A stretch of 64,000 bases of DNA from VXYK01 sp965221585 (GTDB lineage Bacteria > Actinomycetota > Acidimicrobiia > Acidimicrobiales > Aldehydirespiratoraceae). The stretch is from the NCBI GenBank assembly GCA_965221585.1, contig OZ244898.1, positions 186,001-250,000 on the forward strand, given 5' to 3'. The notes below the pieces were generated by a model that had not been told where the DNA came from, searched no databases, and was given only the letters and a program-made list of their open reading frames with translations. Position numbers and translations under genes: made by a program. Below, in pieces: positions 34,745-43,932 of the stretch. Each line of letters begins with the position of its first letter. Within the stretch, counting starts at the first letter, position 1.

Positions 34745-36823
34745 TTGATCGGCAAAGTGTCGCAACATCACCCGGAACTAGAGGCTGAACAGGCATATCT
34801 CGACGCTGCCTACGGCTGCCTCGACGACTCGCGTGAGCGGGTGCGGCGGATAACCGAGATGTTCGAGGCAACCCGAGGCGGCACCAATCAGGCGCGTTTC
34901 GAGAGGGAATCGGTACTTCAGGGCGCATTGAACCGTCTGAGCAGGCTCAACCTGCAGAATCGCTCGTTGGTGTTCGGACGCATCGATCCCTCGGGAACCG
35001 ACGAACGCTTCTACATCGGCCGTGTCGGTGTCTGGGACGATGACCAGAACGCGGTGGTGGTCGATTGGCGGGCACCAGTCGCTGAACCGTTCTACCGGGC
35101 CACCGGTCGTGAGCCGTTGGGGCTCGAGCGACGCCGGTTCTTCGCCACGCGGGGCCGCACCCTGCTCGGAATCGACGATGAACTGTTCGGTGAGCTTGCC
35201 GACCCCAACCACACGAGCGACGCAGCGGCAAGGGGCGAGGGTGCACTGATCGCTGCTCTGGAAGCGGCACGCACGGGGAGGCTCGGTGACATCGTCGCCA
35301 CGATCCAAGCCGAACAGGATGAGATCATCCGCGCGCCGATGCCCGGACTGTTGGTGGTTCAGGGCGGGCCCGGCACGGGCAAGACCGTGGTGGCGCTGCA
35401 CCGGGCGGCCTATCTCCTCTACACACATCGGCTTTCGCTGGAGACTCAGGGTGTCCTGGTAGTGGCCCCGAACCGGTTGTTCATTGCATACATCGAACAG
35501 GTGTTGCCGTCGCTGGGAGAGGCGGGAGTGACCATTGCGGTGCTCGCCGACCTGGTGCAGCCGCGGGTCCGGGTCGAGGGCCTCGACGATGAGCCCGCGG
35601 CCCGAGTCAAGGGCGACCCGCGGATGGTGGAGGTACTGGCCGCCGCGGTGTCGGATCGGCAGCGACGTCTCCGAACCGATCAGCAATTCGGTTTCGGTCT
35701 TCAGCGGTTGCGGATAAGCGTCGCCGAGTCCCGCAGAATCGTCTCGGTGGCCCGCCGGCGTTCCCGAACCCACAATGCGGGTCGCAAGATAGTTGAGGAC
35801 CTGTTCTTTGAGACGCTTGCCGAGAGTGCACGCAAGCACGTCGATCCCCAGGTTGTGCGTGAACGGATGCGAAACGATGTCGGGGTTCGGGAGACGCTCG
35901 ACTGGATGTGGCCGGTTCTGACCCCGGCACATCTGTTGCACGACCTGTACGGTTCGCAGGCGCTGTTGAAGTCTGCGAACCGCGGGGTGTTCGGTGAGGA
36001 CGAGATACTGCGTCTGCACCGGCGGAGATGCAGCCATGCCGATGAGGTTGTGTGGAGCTTCGAGGACGTACCGCTGCTCGACGAGGCCCGTGCGGTATTG
36101 GGTCCTCGCCCGGGCAAACGCGCGGTGGACGCGGTCCGCACCTACGGGCACATCTGTATTGATGAGGCGCAGGACCTCTCTCCGATGGAGTTGCGTATGG
36201 TGGCGCGCCGGTCACTCAATGGATCGCTGACCGTCGTCGGCGATATCGCCCAGGCGACGGGTGCGTGGGCGAACAGCGATTGGGACTCCGTGATCGCGGC
36301 GTTCGCCAGCAAGCATGAGCCGAGGATCAAGGCACTGAGCGTCGGTTACCGGATACCTGGGCCGACGATGATGTTGGCCAACAGGATTCTGCCGTTCGCC
36401 GCGCCGGGGTTGCTTCCTCCCACGCCCGTGCGGTCGGACGGTGACGATCCTCAACTTGTTGAGGTTCGCGATTCGCTAGAGGAGACCTTGATCCGGGTGG
36501 TCTTGGCGGAACTTGCCAAGGTGGGGGAGGGCAACGTTGCGGTGATCGTCCCCGCTTCTCTGCTCCAGAGCGTGTCTTCGGCCTTTGCGGCCCGGGAGCT
36601 GCCCTTCGGCGGGCCGACTCGCCATGGTCTCGACCAGAGGGTCACGGTGGTGCCGGTGCGCCTGGTCAAGGGTCTCGAGGTGGACGCCGCTGTCGTGGTT
36701 GAGCCGCGCAGAATCGTTGACGAGGAGACCTGCGGTATGCGGTCCTTGTATGTGGCGTTGACTAGGGCCACGAAGCGAGTGACCGTCGTCTACAGCGAGC
36801 TTCTGCCTGAGCTGCTCGGATGA
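34745..36823 (+). CDS. helD: HelD-like superfamily 1 ATPase (RNA polymerase recycling)
   Basis: 692 residues. The N-terminal part has a coiled-coil-like helical arm (about 10-60) typical for HelD, then GRIDPSGTDERFYIGRVGV and VDWRAPVAEPFYRAT, a HelD hallmark. Walker A is VQGGPGTGKTVVALHRAAYLLY, Walker B ICIDEAQDLSPMELRMV, and later SVGYRIPGPTM. HelD proteins remove stalled RNA polymerase from DNA, and some confer rifampicin tolerance (HelR). Start is TTG at 34745 or GTG at 34757; neither has a clear ribosome-binding site. Length is near that of Mycobacterium HelD. Confidence 0.88.
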   Translation: MIGKVSQHHPELEAEQAYLDAAYGCLDDSRERVRRITEMFEATRGGTNQARFERESVLQGALNRLSRLNLQNRSLVFGRIDPSGTDERFYIGRVGVWDDDQNAVVVDWRAPVAEPFYRATGREPLGLERRRFFATRGRTLLGIDDELFGELADPNHTSDAAARGEGALIAALEAARTGRLGDIVATIQAEQDEIIRAPMPGLLVVQGGPGTGKTVVALHRAAYLLYTHRLSLETQGVLVVAPNRLFIAYIEQVLPSLGEAGVTIAVLADLVQPRVRVEGLDDEPAARVKGDPRMVEVLAAAVSDRQRRLRTDQQFGFGLQRLRISVAESRRIVSVARRRSRTHNAGRKIVEDLFFETLAESARKHVDPQVVRERMRNDVGVRETLDWMWPVLTPAHLLHDLYGSQALLKSANRGVFGEDEILRLHRRRCSHADEVVWSFEDVPLLDEARAVLGPRPGKRAVDAVRTYGHICIDEAQDLSPMELRMVARRSLNGSLTVVGDIAQATGAWANSDWDSVIAAFASKHEPRIKALSVGYRIPGPTMMLANRILPFAAPGLLPPTPVRSDGDDPQLVEVRDSLEETLIRVVLAELAKVGEGNVAVIVPASLLQSVSSAFAARELPFGGPTRHGLDQRVTVVPVRLVKGLEVDAAVVVEPRRIVDEETCGMRSLYVALTRATKRVTVVYSELLPELLG

Positions 36824-36864
36824 CGAATTCGTTGAAGACGTCCAGCGGCGATACGATGTAAGGC

Positions 36865-37977
36865 ATGCCTCACACGGATGCGGACTCCGAACTGGTCGCA
36901 TTGGTGGTCGTCGCCAAAGATCTCTGGGTGAACCGTTCCGTTCCCGTGCTGAAGGGAGCTGATCTGGTGGCCGCGCCGGGTCAGCATCTTGTGATCCTGG
37001 GTCCCAGTGGTTGCGGCAAGACCACCTTTCTGCGGGCGATAGCGGGTCTGGAACCGGTTGAGCAGGGCGAGATCCGGGTTGGTTCACAGTTGGTTGCCAG
37101 TTCCACCGTGCACGTTGCTCCGGAGAAGCGCCGTGTGGGTCTGGTGTTCCAGGACGGTGCTCTGTTCCCGCACATGAGCGTGGCTGCCAATGTGGCTTAC
37201 GGACTGCCGCGGGCGCATCGTTGGCGCAGACTCGGACGGACCAGTGATCGTGGCCGCGAGTCGGTGCGGATGATGCTGGAGATGGTCGGGCTCGAGTCCT
37301 TCGGTGATCGGCTGCCCGGTTCGCTCTCGGGCGGGCAGCAACAGCGGGTGGCGCTGGCCCGCGCACTGGTGCCCCGACCTTCGGTTCTGCTCTTCGACGA
37401 GCCGTTCTCGAGTCTGGACTCCAACCTGCGCGCCGGGGTGCGGTCCGAGGTTGCTCAGCTTCTCAGGGAGCTTGAGATCACTGCGATCTTTGTCACCCAT
37501 GATCAGACCGAGGCTTTCGAACTAGGCGATGAAGTGGCTGTGATGCGCGACGGGGTGCTGGTTCAGCAGGCGACACCGGCTGAGTTGTACAACCGACCCG
37601 CGGACCCTTGGTTGGCAGCGTTCGTGGGTGAGGCGGAGTTGTTGGCGGGTTACGCCAAGGGTTCCGAGGCTGACACTGTGCTCGGGCGTATTCCGCTGTC
37701 GAACTCGGCGAGTGGCCCCGTCGAGGTCCTGGTCCGCCCCGAGGAGATTGTGCTGTCTCCGGGATACGGAGGGCGGGTTGTCGGGATCGACTACTGCGGG
37801 CACGATGCGTTGATAAGCGTTGCTTTGGCGGGGGGAACGGTGGTCAGGAGCCGAGCGACCGGCGCGCCGAGATATGCGGTCGGTGCCGAGGTCGCGGTCG
37901 GTCACTCGGGGGTGTCGACCCTGGCCTATGGGAGTTCTTCCGTTCCGGTTCAGAGGGTGGCCGAGTCGGTCGGCTAG
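36865..37977 (+). CDS. fbpC: Iron(III) ABC transporter ATP-binding protein
   Basis: 370 residues. Walker A is LGPSGCGKTTFLRAIAGLEP, the Q-loop VFQDGALFPHMSV, the signature LSGGQQQRVALARAL and Walker B VLLFDEPFSSLD, then H-loop IFVTHDQTEA. The C-terminal regulatory domain has VEVLVRPEEIVLS. With the following substrate-binding protein and permease it forms an Fbp-type ferric iron importer. It lies upstream of the iron box, which stands before fbpA, so fbpC may be expressed separately. Confidence 0.88.
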   Translation: MPHTDADSELVALVVVAKDLWVNRSVPVLKGADLVAAPGQHLVILGPSGCGKTTFLRAIAGLEPVEQGEIRVGSQLVASSTVHVAPEKRRVGLVFQDGALFPHMSVAANVAYGLPRAHRWRRLGRTSDRGRESVRMMLEMVGLESFGDRLPGSLSGGQQQRVALARALVPRPSVLLFDEPFSSLDSNLRAGVRSEVAQLLRELEITAIFVTHDQTEAFELGDEVAVMRDGVLVQQATPAELYNRPADPWLAAFVGEAELLAGYAKGSEADTVLGRIPLSNSASGPVEVLVRPEEIVLSPGYGGRVVGIDYCGHDALISVALAGGTVVRSRATGAPRYAVGAEVAVGHSGVSTLAYGSSSVPVQRVAESVG

Positions 37978-38000
37978 ATCAGGGTTATGACATATGTCAC

Positions 38001-38020
38001 ATGTTAGGTATGCCTAACAT
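38001..38020. promoter_or_regulatory. Iron box (DtxR/IdeR-type operator) before fbpA
   Basis: ATGTTAGGTATGCCTAACAT is an almost perfect palindrome. It keeps the TTAGG-N4-CCTAA core of the DtxR/IdeR consensus (TTAGGTTAGCCTAACCTAA), matching in roughly 14 of 19 positions. It lies 28 bp upstream of the fbpA start, so iron-bound regulator would repress the transporter. A perfect palindrome GACATATGTC is just before it (37989-37998). Confidence 0.85.
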
Positions 38021-38047
38021 TGCCTGGATCCTGGTTATAGTCCCGGC

Positions 38048-39070
38048 ATGAAAAACCATAGATCCTCCGTAGTCACCCTCGTGGTTCTGCTCGGCTTGGC
38101 ATTGTTCGCCACCGCCTGCGGCGGCGACGACGAATCAGACGACAGCATCACGCTCTACTCGGGACGAAACGAAGAACTGATCCAACCGCTGGTCGACGAC
38201 TTCACCGCCAAGACCGGAACCACCGTCGATGTGCGTTACGGCGACTCCGCGGATCTGGCGTTGCTGATCCAGACCGAGGGTGAGAACACTCCCGCCGACC
38301 TCTTCATCTCGCAGAGTCCGGGAGCACTCGGCCTGCTCGCAGGCGAGGGCCGCTTGGCCACGCTCGACAGTGATCTCACCTCAGCGGTGGCACAAGGATT
38401 CGCGGCAGGCGACGGCACCTGGGTCGGTTTGACCGGACGCGTGCGCGTGGTCGTCTACAACAGCGACCTTGTAGACCGGGCAGATCTGCCGACATCGGTC
38501 CTCGACCTGGTCGACCCGGCATACGCGGGGAGGGTCGGAGTAGCGCCCAACAACGGTTCGTTCCAAGACTTCGTCACCGCGATGCGCAACGAACTGGGCG
38601 ACGACGCGACGCGGGACTGGCTCGTGGGGATGGCCGAGAACAACTCCCCCAACTACCCCAAGAACTCTGCGATCGTAGAGGCTGTCGGACGTGGCGAAGT
38701 CCCGATGGGACTGGTCAACCATTATTACAACCTGCGTGCGGTTGAGGCCGATCCGTCCGTGGCCAGCAAGAACCACTTCCTGCCGGTCGAAGACATCGGA
38801 TCTCTGGTGATCGTCACGGCGGGCGCGGTGCTCTCCTCCTCCGATTCTGGCGAGACAGCTGAGTCGCTTCTGGAATTCCTGCTGAGCAATGATGCTCAGA
38901 TGACCTTCGCCGACCAGACGCAGGAATACCCGCTGGTCGCGGGTATCGCCCCGCCGTCCGACCTGCCGTCACTGGACGGATACGCGGCCCAGACCATCGA
39001 CTATGATCTGCTCGGAGACGGCTTGCTGGGAACGATCAATCTGATTCGAGAAAGCGGTCTTGAGCAGTAG
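38048..39070 (+). CDS. fbpA: Iron(III) ABC transporter substrate-binding lipoprotein
   Basis: 340 residues. The lipobox is LALFATAC, with Cys at about residue 21, followed by an acidic linker. The domain shows DSITLYSGRNEELIQPLVDDF, ADLFISQSPGALGLL, YNSDLV and GLVNHYYNLRA, with a YY pair typical of the tyrosine-rich ferric iron site of FbpA/FutA proteins. It captures iron outside the membrane. Preceded by the iron box. Its stop overlaps the permease start, so the two are co-translated. Confidence 0.9.
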   Translation: MKNHRSSVVTLVVLLGLALFATACGGDDESDDSITLYSGRNEELIQPLVDDFTAKTGTTVDVRYGDSADLALLIQTEGENTPADLFISQSPGALGLLAGEGRLATLDSDLTSAVAQGFAAGDGTWVGLTGRVRVVVYNSDLVDRADLPTSVLDLVDPAYAGRVGVAPNNGSFQDFVTAMRNELGDDATRDWLVGMAENNSPNYPKNSAIVEAVGRGEVPMGLVNHYYNLRAVEADPSVASKNHFLPVEDIGSLVIVTAGAVLSSSDSGETAESLLEFLLSNDAQMTFADQTQEYPLVAGIAPPSDLPSLDGYAAQTIDYDLLGDGLLGTINLIRESGLEQ

Positions 39071-40712
39071 CCCGCGACCCTCCGGTATCGCCGAATCGGG
39101 GCGGTCGCCTGCATCGCGGTCGCCTGCATCGAAGGGTCGACCCCCCGCGGCGATGCTGGTCCTTTCGGTGTTGATCGGCGTGGTCTTCATGGGCCCGTTC
39201 GCCTATGTCGTGAGCCGCAACCTCGACCTGGGAACCGACCTCGGTTCGCTGCTGTTGTCGCAATCAACCTGGGATCCGCTGCGGCGCTCCCTGTTGCTCG
39301 GATTCGTCGTATCAGCATCGACCGCGGCGATCGGCACCGGCCTGGCCTGGTTGACGATCCGCACCGACCTCTGGGGTCGCCGTGTCTGGCGGATTCTCGC
39401 CCCGATTCCACTGGTCTTTCCGAGCTTCGTCGGAGCGACCGCGTTGATCGCCGGGTTCGCGACCGGCGGCCTGGTGGAGGATCTCGTCGCGCCGCTGGGT
39501 ATCACCGATCTGCCCGACATGAGGGGGTTTCGCGGTGCTTGGCTGGTATTGACGCTGTTCACCTATCCCTACGTCTATCTTCCGGTGGCGGCTCGGATGG
39601 CTTCGCTTCCACCGTCACTCGAAGAGTCGGCCCGTCTGCTGGGTCGCAAACCGGCGACAGTCTTCCTGACCGTTGTGTTGCCCCAGGTCTGGAGCGCCGT
39701 GTTGGCCGGGACGATGCTCGTCTTCCTGTACACCATCAGTGATTTCGGCGCTGTTTCGCTGCTCGGATACAGCACTCTGGCCGAACAGATCTATGCCGAC
39801 CAGCTGTTCGACCAGGCCCGTTCGATGGGGCTCGCCCTGATCCTGGGGGTCACCGCCCTGTGCGTCGTAACGGTCGAGCGCGCGCTCGAACGGCGGCGCG
39901 CTCAGGTGGAGGTGGCACGCAGCCATGAACCGCTGATCGTTCCCCTCAAGCGCTGGGGCATCCCGGCGCTGGTTGTGGTAGCCGCTTTCCTCGGCAATGC
40001 GCTGATCGGCCCGGTCGCGGTGCTCGGGTTCTGGGCCTGGCGTGGTCTCACAACCAACATCGACTCGGTAGGTCTGGGAGTCGACATCGGAGATCTGCTG
40101 GGCCCGGCGTTGCGCACGGCCGAAGTCGGCCTCATCACCGCTGTGGTGGCAATTGCGGTGGTGTTGCCGATCGCCTGGTTGACGGGGCGCTATCGGAGCC
40201 GGATCGCCGGCGCGGCCAATTCGATGGTGGTTGCGGGCTTCGCGCTCCCCGGCGTGGTGATTGCCCTTTCGCTGGTGTTCTGGGCTATTGACGCGCCGCT
40301 CATCGGACGTTGGTACCAGACGCTTCCGCTGCTCATCGTCGCCTATGTCCTGCACTTCGGCGCCCAGGCGAGTCGGGCAGCCCATGTCGCGGTGGAGACG
40401 GTAGCGGAGAACCTGAGCGACGCGGCAGCGACTCTGGGCGCGAACCGGTCGCGTCGATTCTTCACCGTCGAACTGCCGCTGATGGCTCCTGGCCTGTTCG
40501 CGGGCGCGGGTCTGGTGATGCTCTCGACGATGAAGGAACTGCCGGCCACTCTGCTGCTCGCACCGATCGGTTTCGACACGCTCGCGACCGAGGTGTGGGC
40601 TGCCGGCGAGCGGGGGGCTCTCGCTCAAGGAGCGGTTGCCTCGCTCGCTCTGGTTGCGGTCAGCTCGGTCCTCACCTGGGCGGTCGTTCTGCGCCGGCTC
40701 GACGTGCACTGA
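39060..40712 (+). CDS. fbpB: Iron(III) ABC transporter permease
   Basis: 550 residues, about 12 membrane helices, a fused two-domain permease like FbpB/FutB. EAA-loop-like segments are EESARLLGRKPATVFLTVVLP and ENLSDAAATLGANRSRRFFTVELPL. The TTG start overlaps the fbpA stop by 11 bp; the next in-frame start is ATG at 39153. The N-terminal tail holds an in-frame 15-bp tandem duplication (39102-39131) coding a repeated RSPAS. Completes the fbpA-fbpB-fbpC importer. Confidence 0.88.
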   Translation: MSSSPRPSGIAESGRSPASRSPASKGRPPAAMLVLSVLIGVVFMGPFAYVVSRNLDLGTDLGSLLLSQSTWDPLRRSLLLGFVVSASTAAIGTGLAWLTIRTDLWGRRVWRILAPIPLVFPSFVGATALIAGFATGGLVEDLVAPLGITDLPDMRGFRGAWLVLTLFTYPYVYLPVAARMASLPPSLEESARLLGRKPATVFLTVVLPQVWSAVLAGTMLVFLYTISDFGAVSLLGYSTLAEQIYADQLFDQARSMGLALILGVTALCVVTVERALERRRAQVEVARSHEPLIVPLKRWGIPALVVVAAFLGNALIGPVAVLGFWAWRGLTTNIDSVGLGVDIGDLLGPALRTAEVGLITAVVAIAVVLPIAWLTGRYRSRIAGAANSMVVAGFALPGVVIALSLVFWAIDAPLIGRWYQTLPLLIVAYVLHFGAQASRAAHVAVETVAENLSDAAATLGANRSRRFFTVELPLMAPGLFAGAGLVMLSTMKELPATLLLAPIGFDTLATEVWAAGERGALAQGAVASLALVAVSSVLTWAVVLRRLDVH

Positions 40713-40754
40713 TTTGCAGCACCCATTCGGAGGTTCGACTCCCGCCCGTCGCCA
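40711..40754 (+). other. tRNA 3'-half-like fragment
   Basis: Just after the permease stop the sequence GAGGTTCGACTCCCGCCCGT ending in CGCCA resembles the T-arm and acceptor end of a tRNA (GGTTCGAnTCC T-loop consensus). The supposed T-stem pairs in only three of five positions and no matching 5' acceptor strand is found upstream. So no complete tRNA can be folded. It might be a remnant of a tRNA or of an attachment site, or chance. Confidence 0.3.
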
Positions 40755-40768
40755 CGGCGTGGCACTCG

Positions 40769-41884
40769 TCAGCGGGCGAGCAGGCCGTCGGGACCGAGCA
40801 CCTTCGCTGCGAACCGCTCGCCCATCCGCATGTAGCCGGCGGCGTTGGGGTGGAGCCCGTCGGGCAGGTCGTCGATGTCGTCGGAGCCGAACAACTCCAA
40901 ACCGTCGAGGTAGTGCAGATGCCCGTCACCTTGGGAGACCCGGTCGGAGACGACGCCGGCGAGGATGGTCCGGCAGTCACGGGTAGTCAGTGGCGGCACC
41001 TGCGGATCGCGCGCAGAGTGATGCTGTCCGTCAGCCGCGTCGAGATGCGCCTCTCGGTCGGGGCTGTAAATCGGCGAGCACACGACGACCGGTGTGACAG
41101 GGTGGCCGTCGCGCACGGTGTCGAGGAATCCGTGGACCGCGGATCGGAAGGTCCGCTCGCGGAACGTTTCCAGCGAGTTGATCCCGAGCTTGAGCGAGAT
41201 GAGCGAGGCGTCGCGGTCGCGGATGAAGCGGGCCACGAACTGGTCGGTGTGGCACTCTCCCGAGAAGCCGAGGTTGATGAGGGACAGCCGGTTCCCCCCG
41301 GCACGGGCCGCGACCGCGGGCCAGATGTTCGTGGGCCGGTCGGCAGCTGAGCAGTGGCTGATTGAACTGCCGTAGTGGATCCAGGCCTCGGGCTGCGCCG
41401 AGGGCTCAACCGTCGACCCAGCAGCGACCGTCAACCGCCGCACCATCAACACGGCCGTGTGGGGAAGCCATACTTCGATCGACTTCATTCCAGCGGGCAG
41501 CCCTCGGAAGGAGATCGTGGCCGGTCCGTGGTTCTCGATGCTTAAGTCGCTGAGGTTGTTGGTGTCGTACGCGATCACCGTCCCGGCGTCGGTCTCAGCG
41601 CCGTCTGTGAGCTCGCCGTCGACCATCAGGTCGAAACGGGCGGGCTCGGACTCGGTCCCGTCGAGCTGCACGCGCACCGGTTCGACTTCAAGCTCCACCG
41701 AGGACGAGTCGGTGCGAAAGCAGGCTCGGATTCCCGAGCACATCTCCGCCACGAACGCGGTGCGGAAGTCCAGTTGGTAGCGGGACCCCGGCGGCACGCG
41801 GACGGGCCGGACGCCGTCGAGTTCCTCGACGACATCGGTTGCGCCCACCCATTCCACCGCATGATGGCGGGTGATGTCATTCAT
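40769..41884 (-). CDS. SGNH/GDSL-family hydrolase with N-terminal accessory domain
   Basis: 371 residues from the ATG at 41884. The N-terminal half is beta-rich (DLSIENHGPATISFRGLPAG and neighbours), as in carbohydrate-esterase-like SGNH proteins. The catalytic blocks are WIHYGSSISHCS (block I, GSS rather than GDS), LGFSGECH (Gly), LKLGIN (block III, ISLKLGINS) and DGLHPNAAGY (Asp-x-x-His). It is likely an esterase or acetylhydrolase acting on a glycan or small ester. Divergent from the amidohydrolase gene. Confidence 0.8.
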   Translation of the reverse strand: MNDITRHHAVEWVGATDVVEELDGVRPVRVPPGSRYQLDFRTAFVAEMCSGIRACFRTDSSSVELEVEPVRVQLDGTESEPARFDLMVDGELTDGAETDAGTVIAYDTNNLSDLSIENHGPATISFRGLPAGMKSIEVWLPHTAVLMVRRLTVAAGSTVEPSAQPEAWIHYGSSISHCSAADRPTNIWPAVAARAGGNRLSLINLGFSGECHTDQFVARFIRDRDASLISLKLGINSLETFRERTFRSAVHGFLDTVRDGHPVTPVVVCSPIYSPDREAHLDAADGQHHSARDPQVPPLTTRDCRTILAGVVSDRVSQGDGHLHYLDGLELFGSDDIDDLPDGLHPNAAGYMRMGERFAAKVLGPDGLLAR

Positions 41885-42119
41885 GGAGCCTCCTACGACT
41901 ACGGGTCGGACCTCTCGATGGCCCGCTGGTCGGTGCCCAGGCACGAGGCTACGACATCAGGCTCGCAGAGGGCTCACCTCGACGATGTCGCGCTATCGGT
42001 GCTGGCACTTCGCCAGTCGGCTCCGGTGGCTTGAACCCGCGAAATCTGACTGGCTCGGTTGTGGCGAAAGCCGGTGGTGTACGCTTCTCGATCACCACGG
42101 TTCTGGCCACGAGGAGCAG

Positions 42120-43319
42120 ATGCTTGAGATGACACTGGATCCTGAGCTGTTCCTTCCCGACCCGGATCAGGTTGATGTGCGTTACACCGTGATCTCGGTC
42201 GATGACCACGTTGTGGAGCCGCCGCACTTGTTCAAGGAGTACATGTCCCCCCGGCTGCGTGAACGCGGTCCGAAGGTGGTCGAGCACCCGAACGGTGCCG
42301 AGATGTGGGAGTTCGAGGGAGAGACCTACTCCCAGGTCGGCATGCTGGCCTTCGCCGGGCGGCGCAAGGAAACGATGCAGGAGGAACCCTCCCGGTTCGA
42401 GGACATGCGGCCTGGTTGCTACGACGTCGACGCCCGGATCGCTGACATGGATCTTGCGGGTATCTGGGCGATGCTCAACTTCCCGTCGGCGATCAGTGGA
42501 TTCTGTGGGCGGATCTTCGCAGGGGCGCAAGACAGAGAGGTTGGTCTCGATTGTGTTCGGGCCTGGAACGACTGGTTGTACACCGAGTGGTTCGAGCCCC
42601 ATCCGAACCGGGTCATCCCCTGTGCCATCACCTACCTCGGAGACAAGGAGCAGGCCGTAGCAGAGATTCACCGCAATGCTGAACGAGGTTTCGTGTCGGT
42701 GACGTTCCCTGATCGTCCACATCGGATCGGCCTGCCGTCGCTGTGGGACCGTGATTTCTGGGATCCCATCATCGAGGCCTGCGTCGATACCGACACTGTC
42801 GTCTCGATGCATGTGGGGAGTTCGGGTCCCAACTACGAGCCGCCTCCCGGATCCCCGTCGTTGCCACTCAGGGCTCACATGTTCGGGATGCTGTCTGTGC
42901 GCAGCTGTTTGGAATGGCTGATGTCGCCCTACCCGGAGATGTATCCGGATCTGAAGATCGCCATGTCGGAGGGCGGTATCGGTTGGGTGCCGATGCTGAT
43001 CGACCGGCTCAACAATGTCCTTGACCGGAAGGGTTACGAGGTCGGTGGGGAGGAGCATCCTGCGGACGTGTTGCGCCGGAACTTCTGGTTCTGCACTCTC
43101 GACGATCCGTCCACGATCGACTGCCGTCACACGATTGGTGTCGAGAACATCATGTTGGAGACCGACTACCCTCACGGCGACGGTACTTGGCCCGACACTC
43201 AGGATGTGATCGAGCGCCATTGGGGTCACATACCCAACGACGAACTTCGGGCCATGTGCTGCGAGAACGCCGCCCTTCTTTACCGTCATCCCCTCCCGGA
43301 GGTGGTGCTTCCGCTGTGA
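42120..43319 (+). CDS. Amidohydrolase 2 family metal-dependent hydrolase
   Basis: 399 residues from the ATG at 42120, preceded by GAGGAGC. Motifs are TVISVDDHVVEPPHLFKEYM (the DxH-like start of this family), DPIIEACVDTDTVVSMHVG with the metal histidine, AMSEGGIGWVPMLIDR, and ENIMLETDYPHGDGTWPDT with the catalytic Asp. Relatives include decarboxylases such as gamma-resorcylate or ACMS decarboxylase and many of unknown substrate in Actinobacteria. Tandem promoter region 41885-42119 lies between it and the SGNH gene. Confidence 0.87.
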   Translation: MLEMTLDPELFLPDPDQVDVRYTVISVDDHVVEPPHLFKEYMSPRLRERGPKVVEHPNGAEMWEFEGETYSQVGMLAFAGRRKETMQEEPSRFEDMRPGCYDVDARIADMDLAGIWAMLNFPSAISGFCGRIFAGAQDREVGLDCVRAWNDWLYTEWFEPHPNRVIPCAITYLGDKEQAVAEIHRNAERGFVSVTFPDRPHRIGLPSLWDRDFWDPIIEACVDTDTVVSMHVGSSGPNYEPPPGSPSLPLRAHMFGMLSVRSCLEWLMSPYPEMYPDLKIAMSEGGIGWVPMLIDRLNNVLDRKGYEVGGEEHPADVLRRNFWFCTLDDPSTIDCRHTIGVENIMLETDYPHGDGTWPDTQDVIERHWGHIPNDELRAMCCENAALLYRHPLPEVVLPL

Positions 43320-43440
43320 CGTTCCGCTCTACAGTACGGTCTGGAGCCGGCAGGCCGGTGCCCTTCTACTATCGGGACCGGGTCGGTGGTTCTGCCATAA
43401 TGGCTACGCCCGCCTTGACGACTAGCACTAGGAGGGACCG

Positions 43441-43929
43441 GTGAGGAAGGCAACCGAGACCGATTTGCCCGGCGTGGGGGTTCGCTTCGATCTTGAGACG
43501 AACGCAGGCCGCTCGGTGGGTGTGGTGGTTCATCAAACCGGGCGTCGGGATCTGGTGATCTATGACGAACGAGACTTTGATCGTGCTTGCGAGAGTCTGG
43601 AGCTGACCGAAGACGAGGGGCACACAATCGGTGAACTGCTCGGAGGGAATCCAGTCCTGGAGCATCTCGACGATGCCGTGCACCGACTCGAGGACCTCGT
43701 CATCTCGTGGGTGACGATCGACCCGAAATCATCCCTCGCGGGACTCACCCTCGCAGAGGCTTCACTGAGGTCGCGAACCGGCGCCGGCATCGTCGCGCTC
43801 GTAAGCGACTCAGGTTCGATACCCATCCCCGCGGGGACTGAGACCCTCGAATCCGGTGACACAGCGGTGTTGGTCGGCGTGCCGGCCGCGGTGACAGCTG
43901 CAACCAAACTTCTGACGCGACCGGGCTAG
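43441..43929 (+). CDS. KhtT-like TrkA-C domain regulatory subunit
   Basis: 162 residues from a GTG with strong AGGAGG (ctaggaggg). The N-terminal part (GVRFDLETNAGRSVGVVVHQTGRRDLVIY) is of the KhtT/YjbQ-regulator type. The C-terminal part (SLAGLTLAEASLRSRTGAGIVAL ... ESGDTAVLVGVPAAV) is a TrkA_C domain that binds small ligands such as c-di-AMP in relatives. It is followed 3 bp later by the antiporter gene, so it is the cytosolic regulatory partner. Confidence 0.87.
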   Translation: MRKATETDLPGVGVRFDLETNAGRSVGVVVHQTGRRDLVIYDERDFDRACESLELTEDEGHTIGELLGGNPVLEHLDDAVHRLEDLVISWVTIDPKSSLAGLTLAEASLRSRTGAGIVALVSDSGSIPIPAGTETLESGDTAVLVGVPAAVTAATKLLTRPG

Positions 43930-43932
43930 CCC

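Noticed and set aside
39615..40709. 364-codon minus-strand open frame inside the iron permease
   Set aside because: His/Gln/Arg-rich shadow of membrane-helix codons.
41949..43289. 446-codon minus-strand open frame inside the amidohydrolase
   Set aside because: Shadow; the plus strand has amidohydrolase motifs and a ribosome-binding site.
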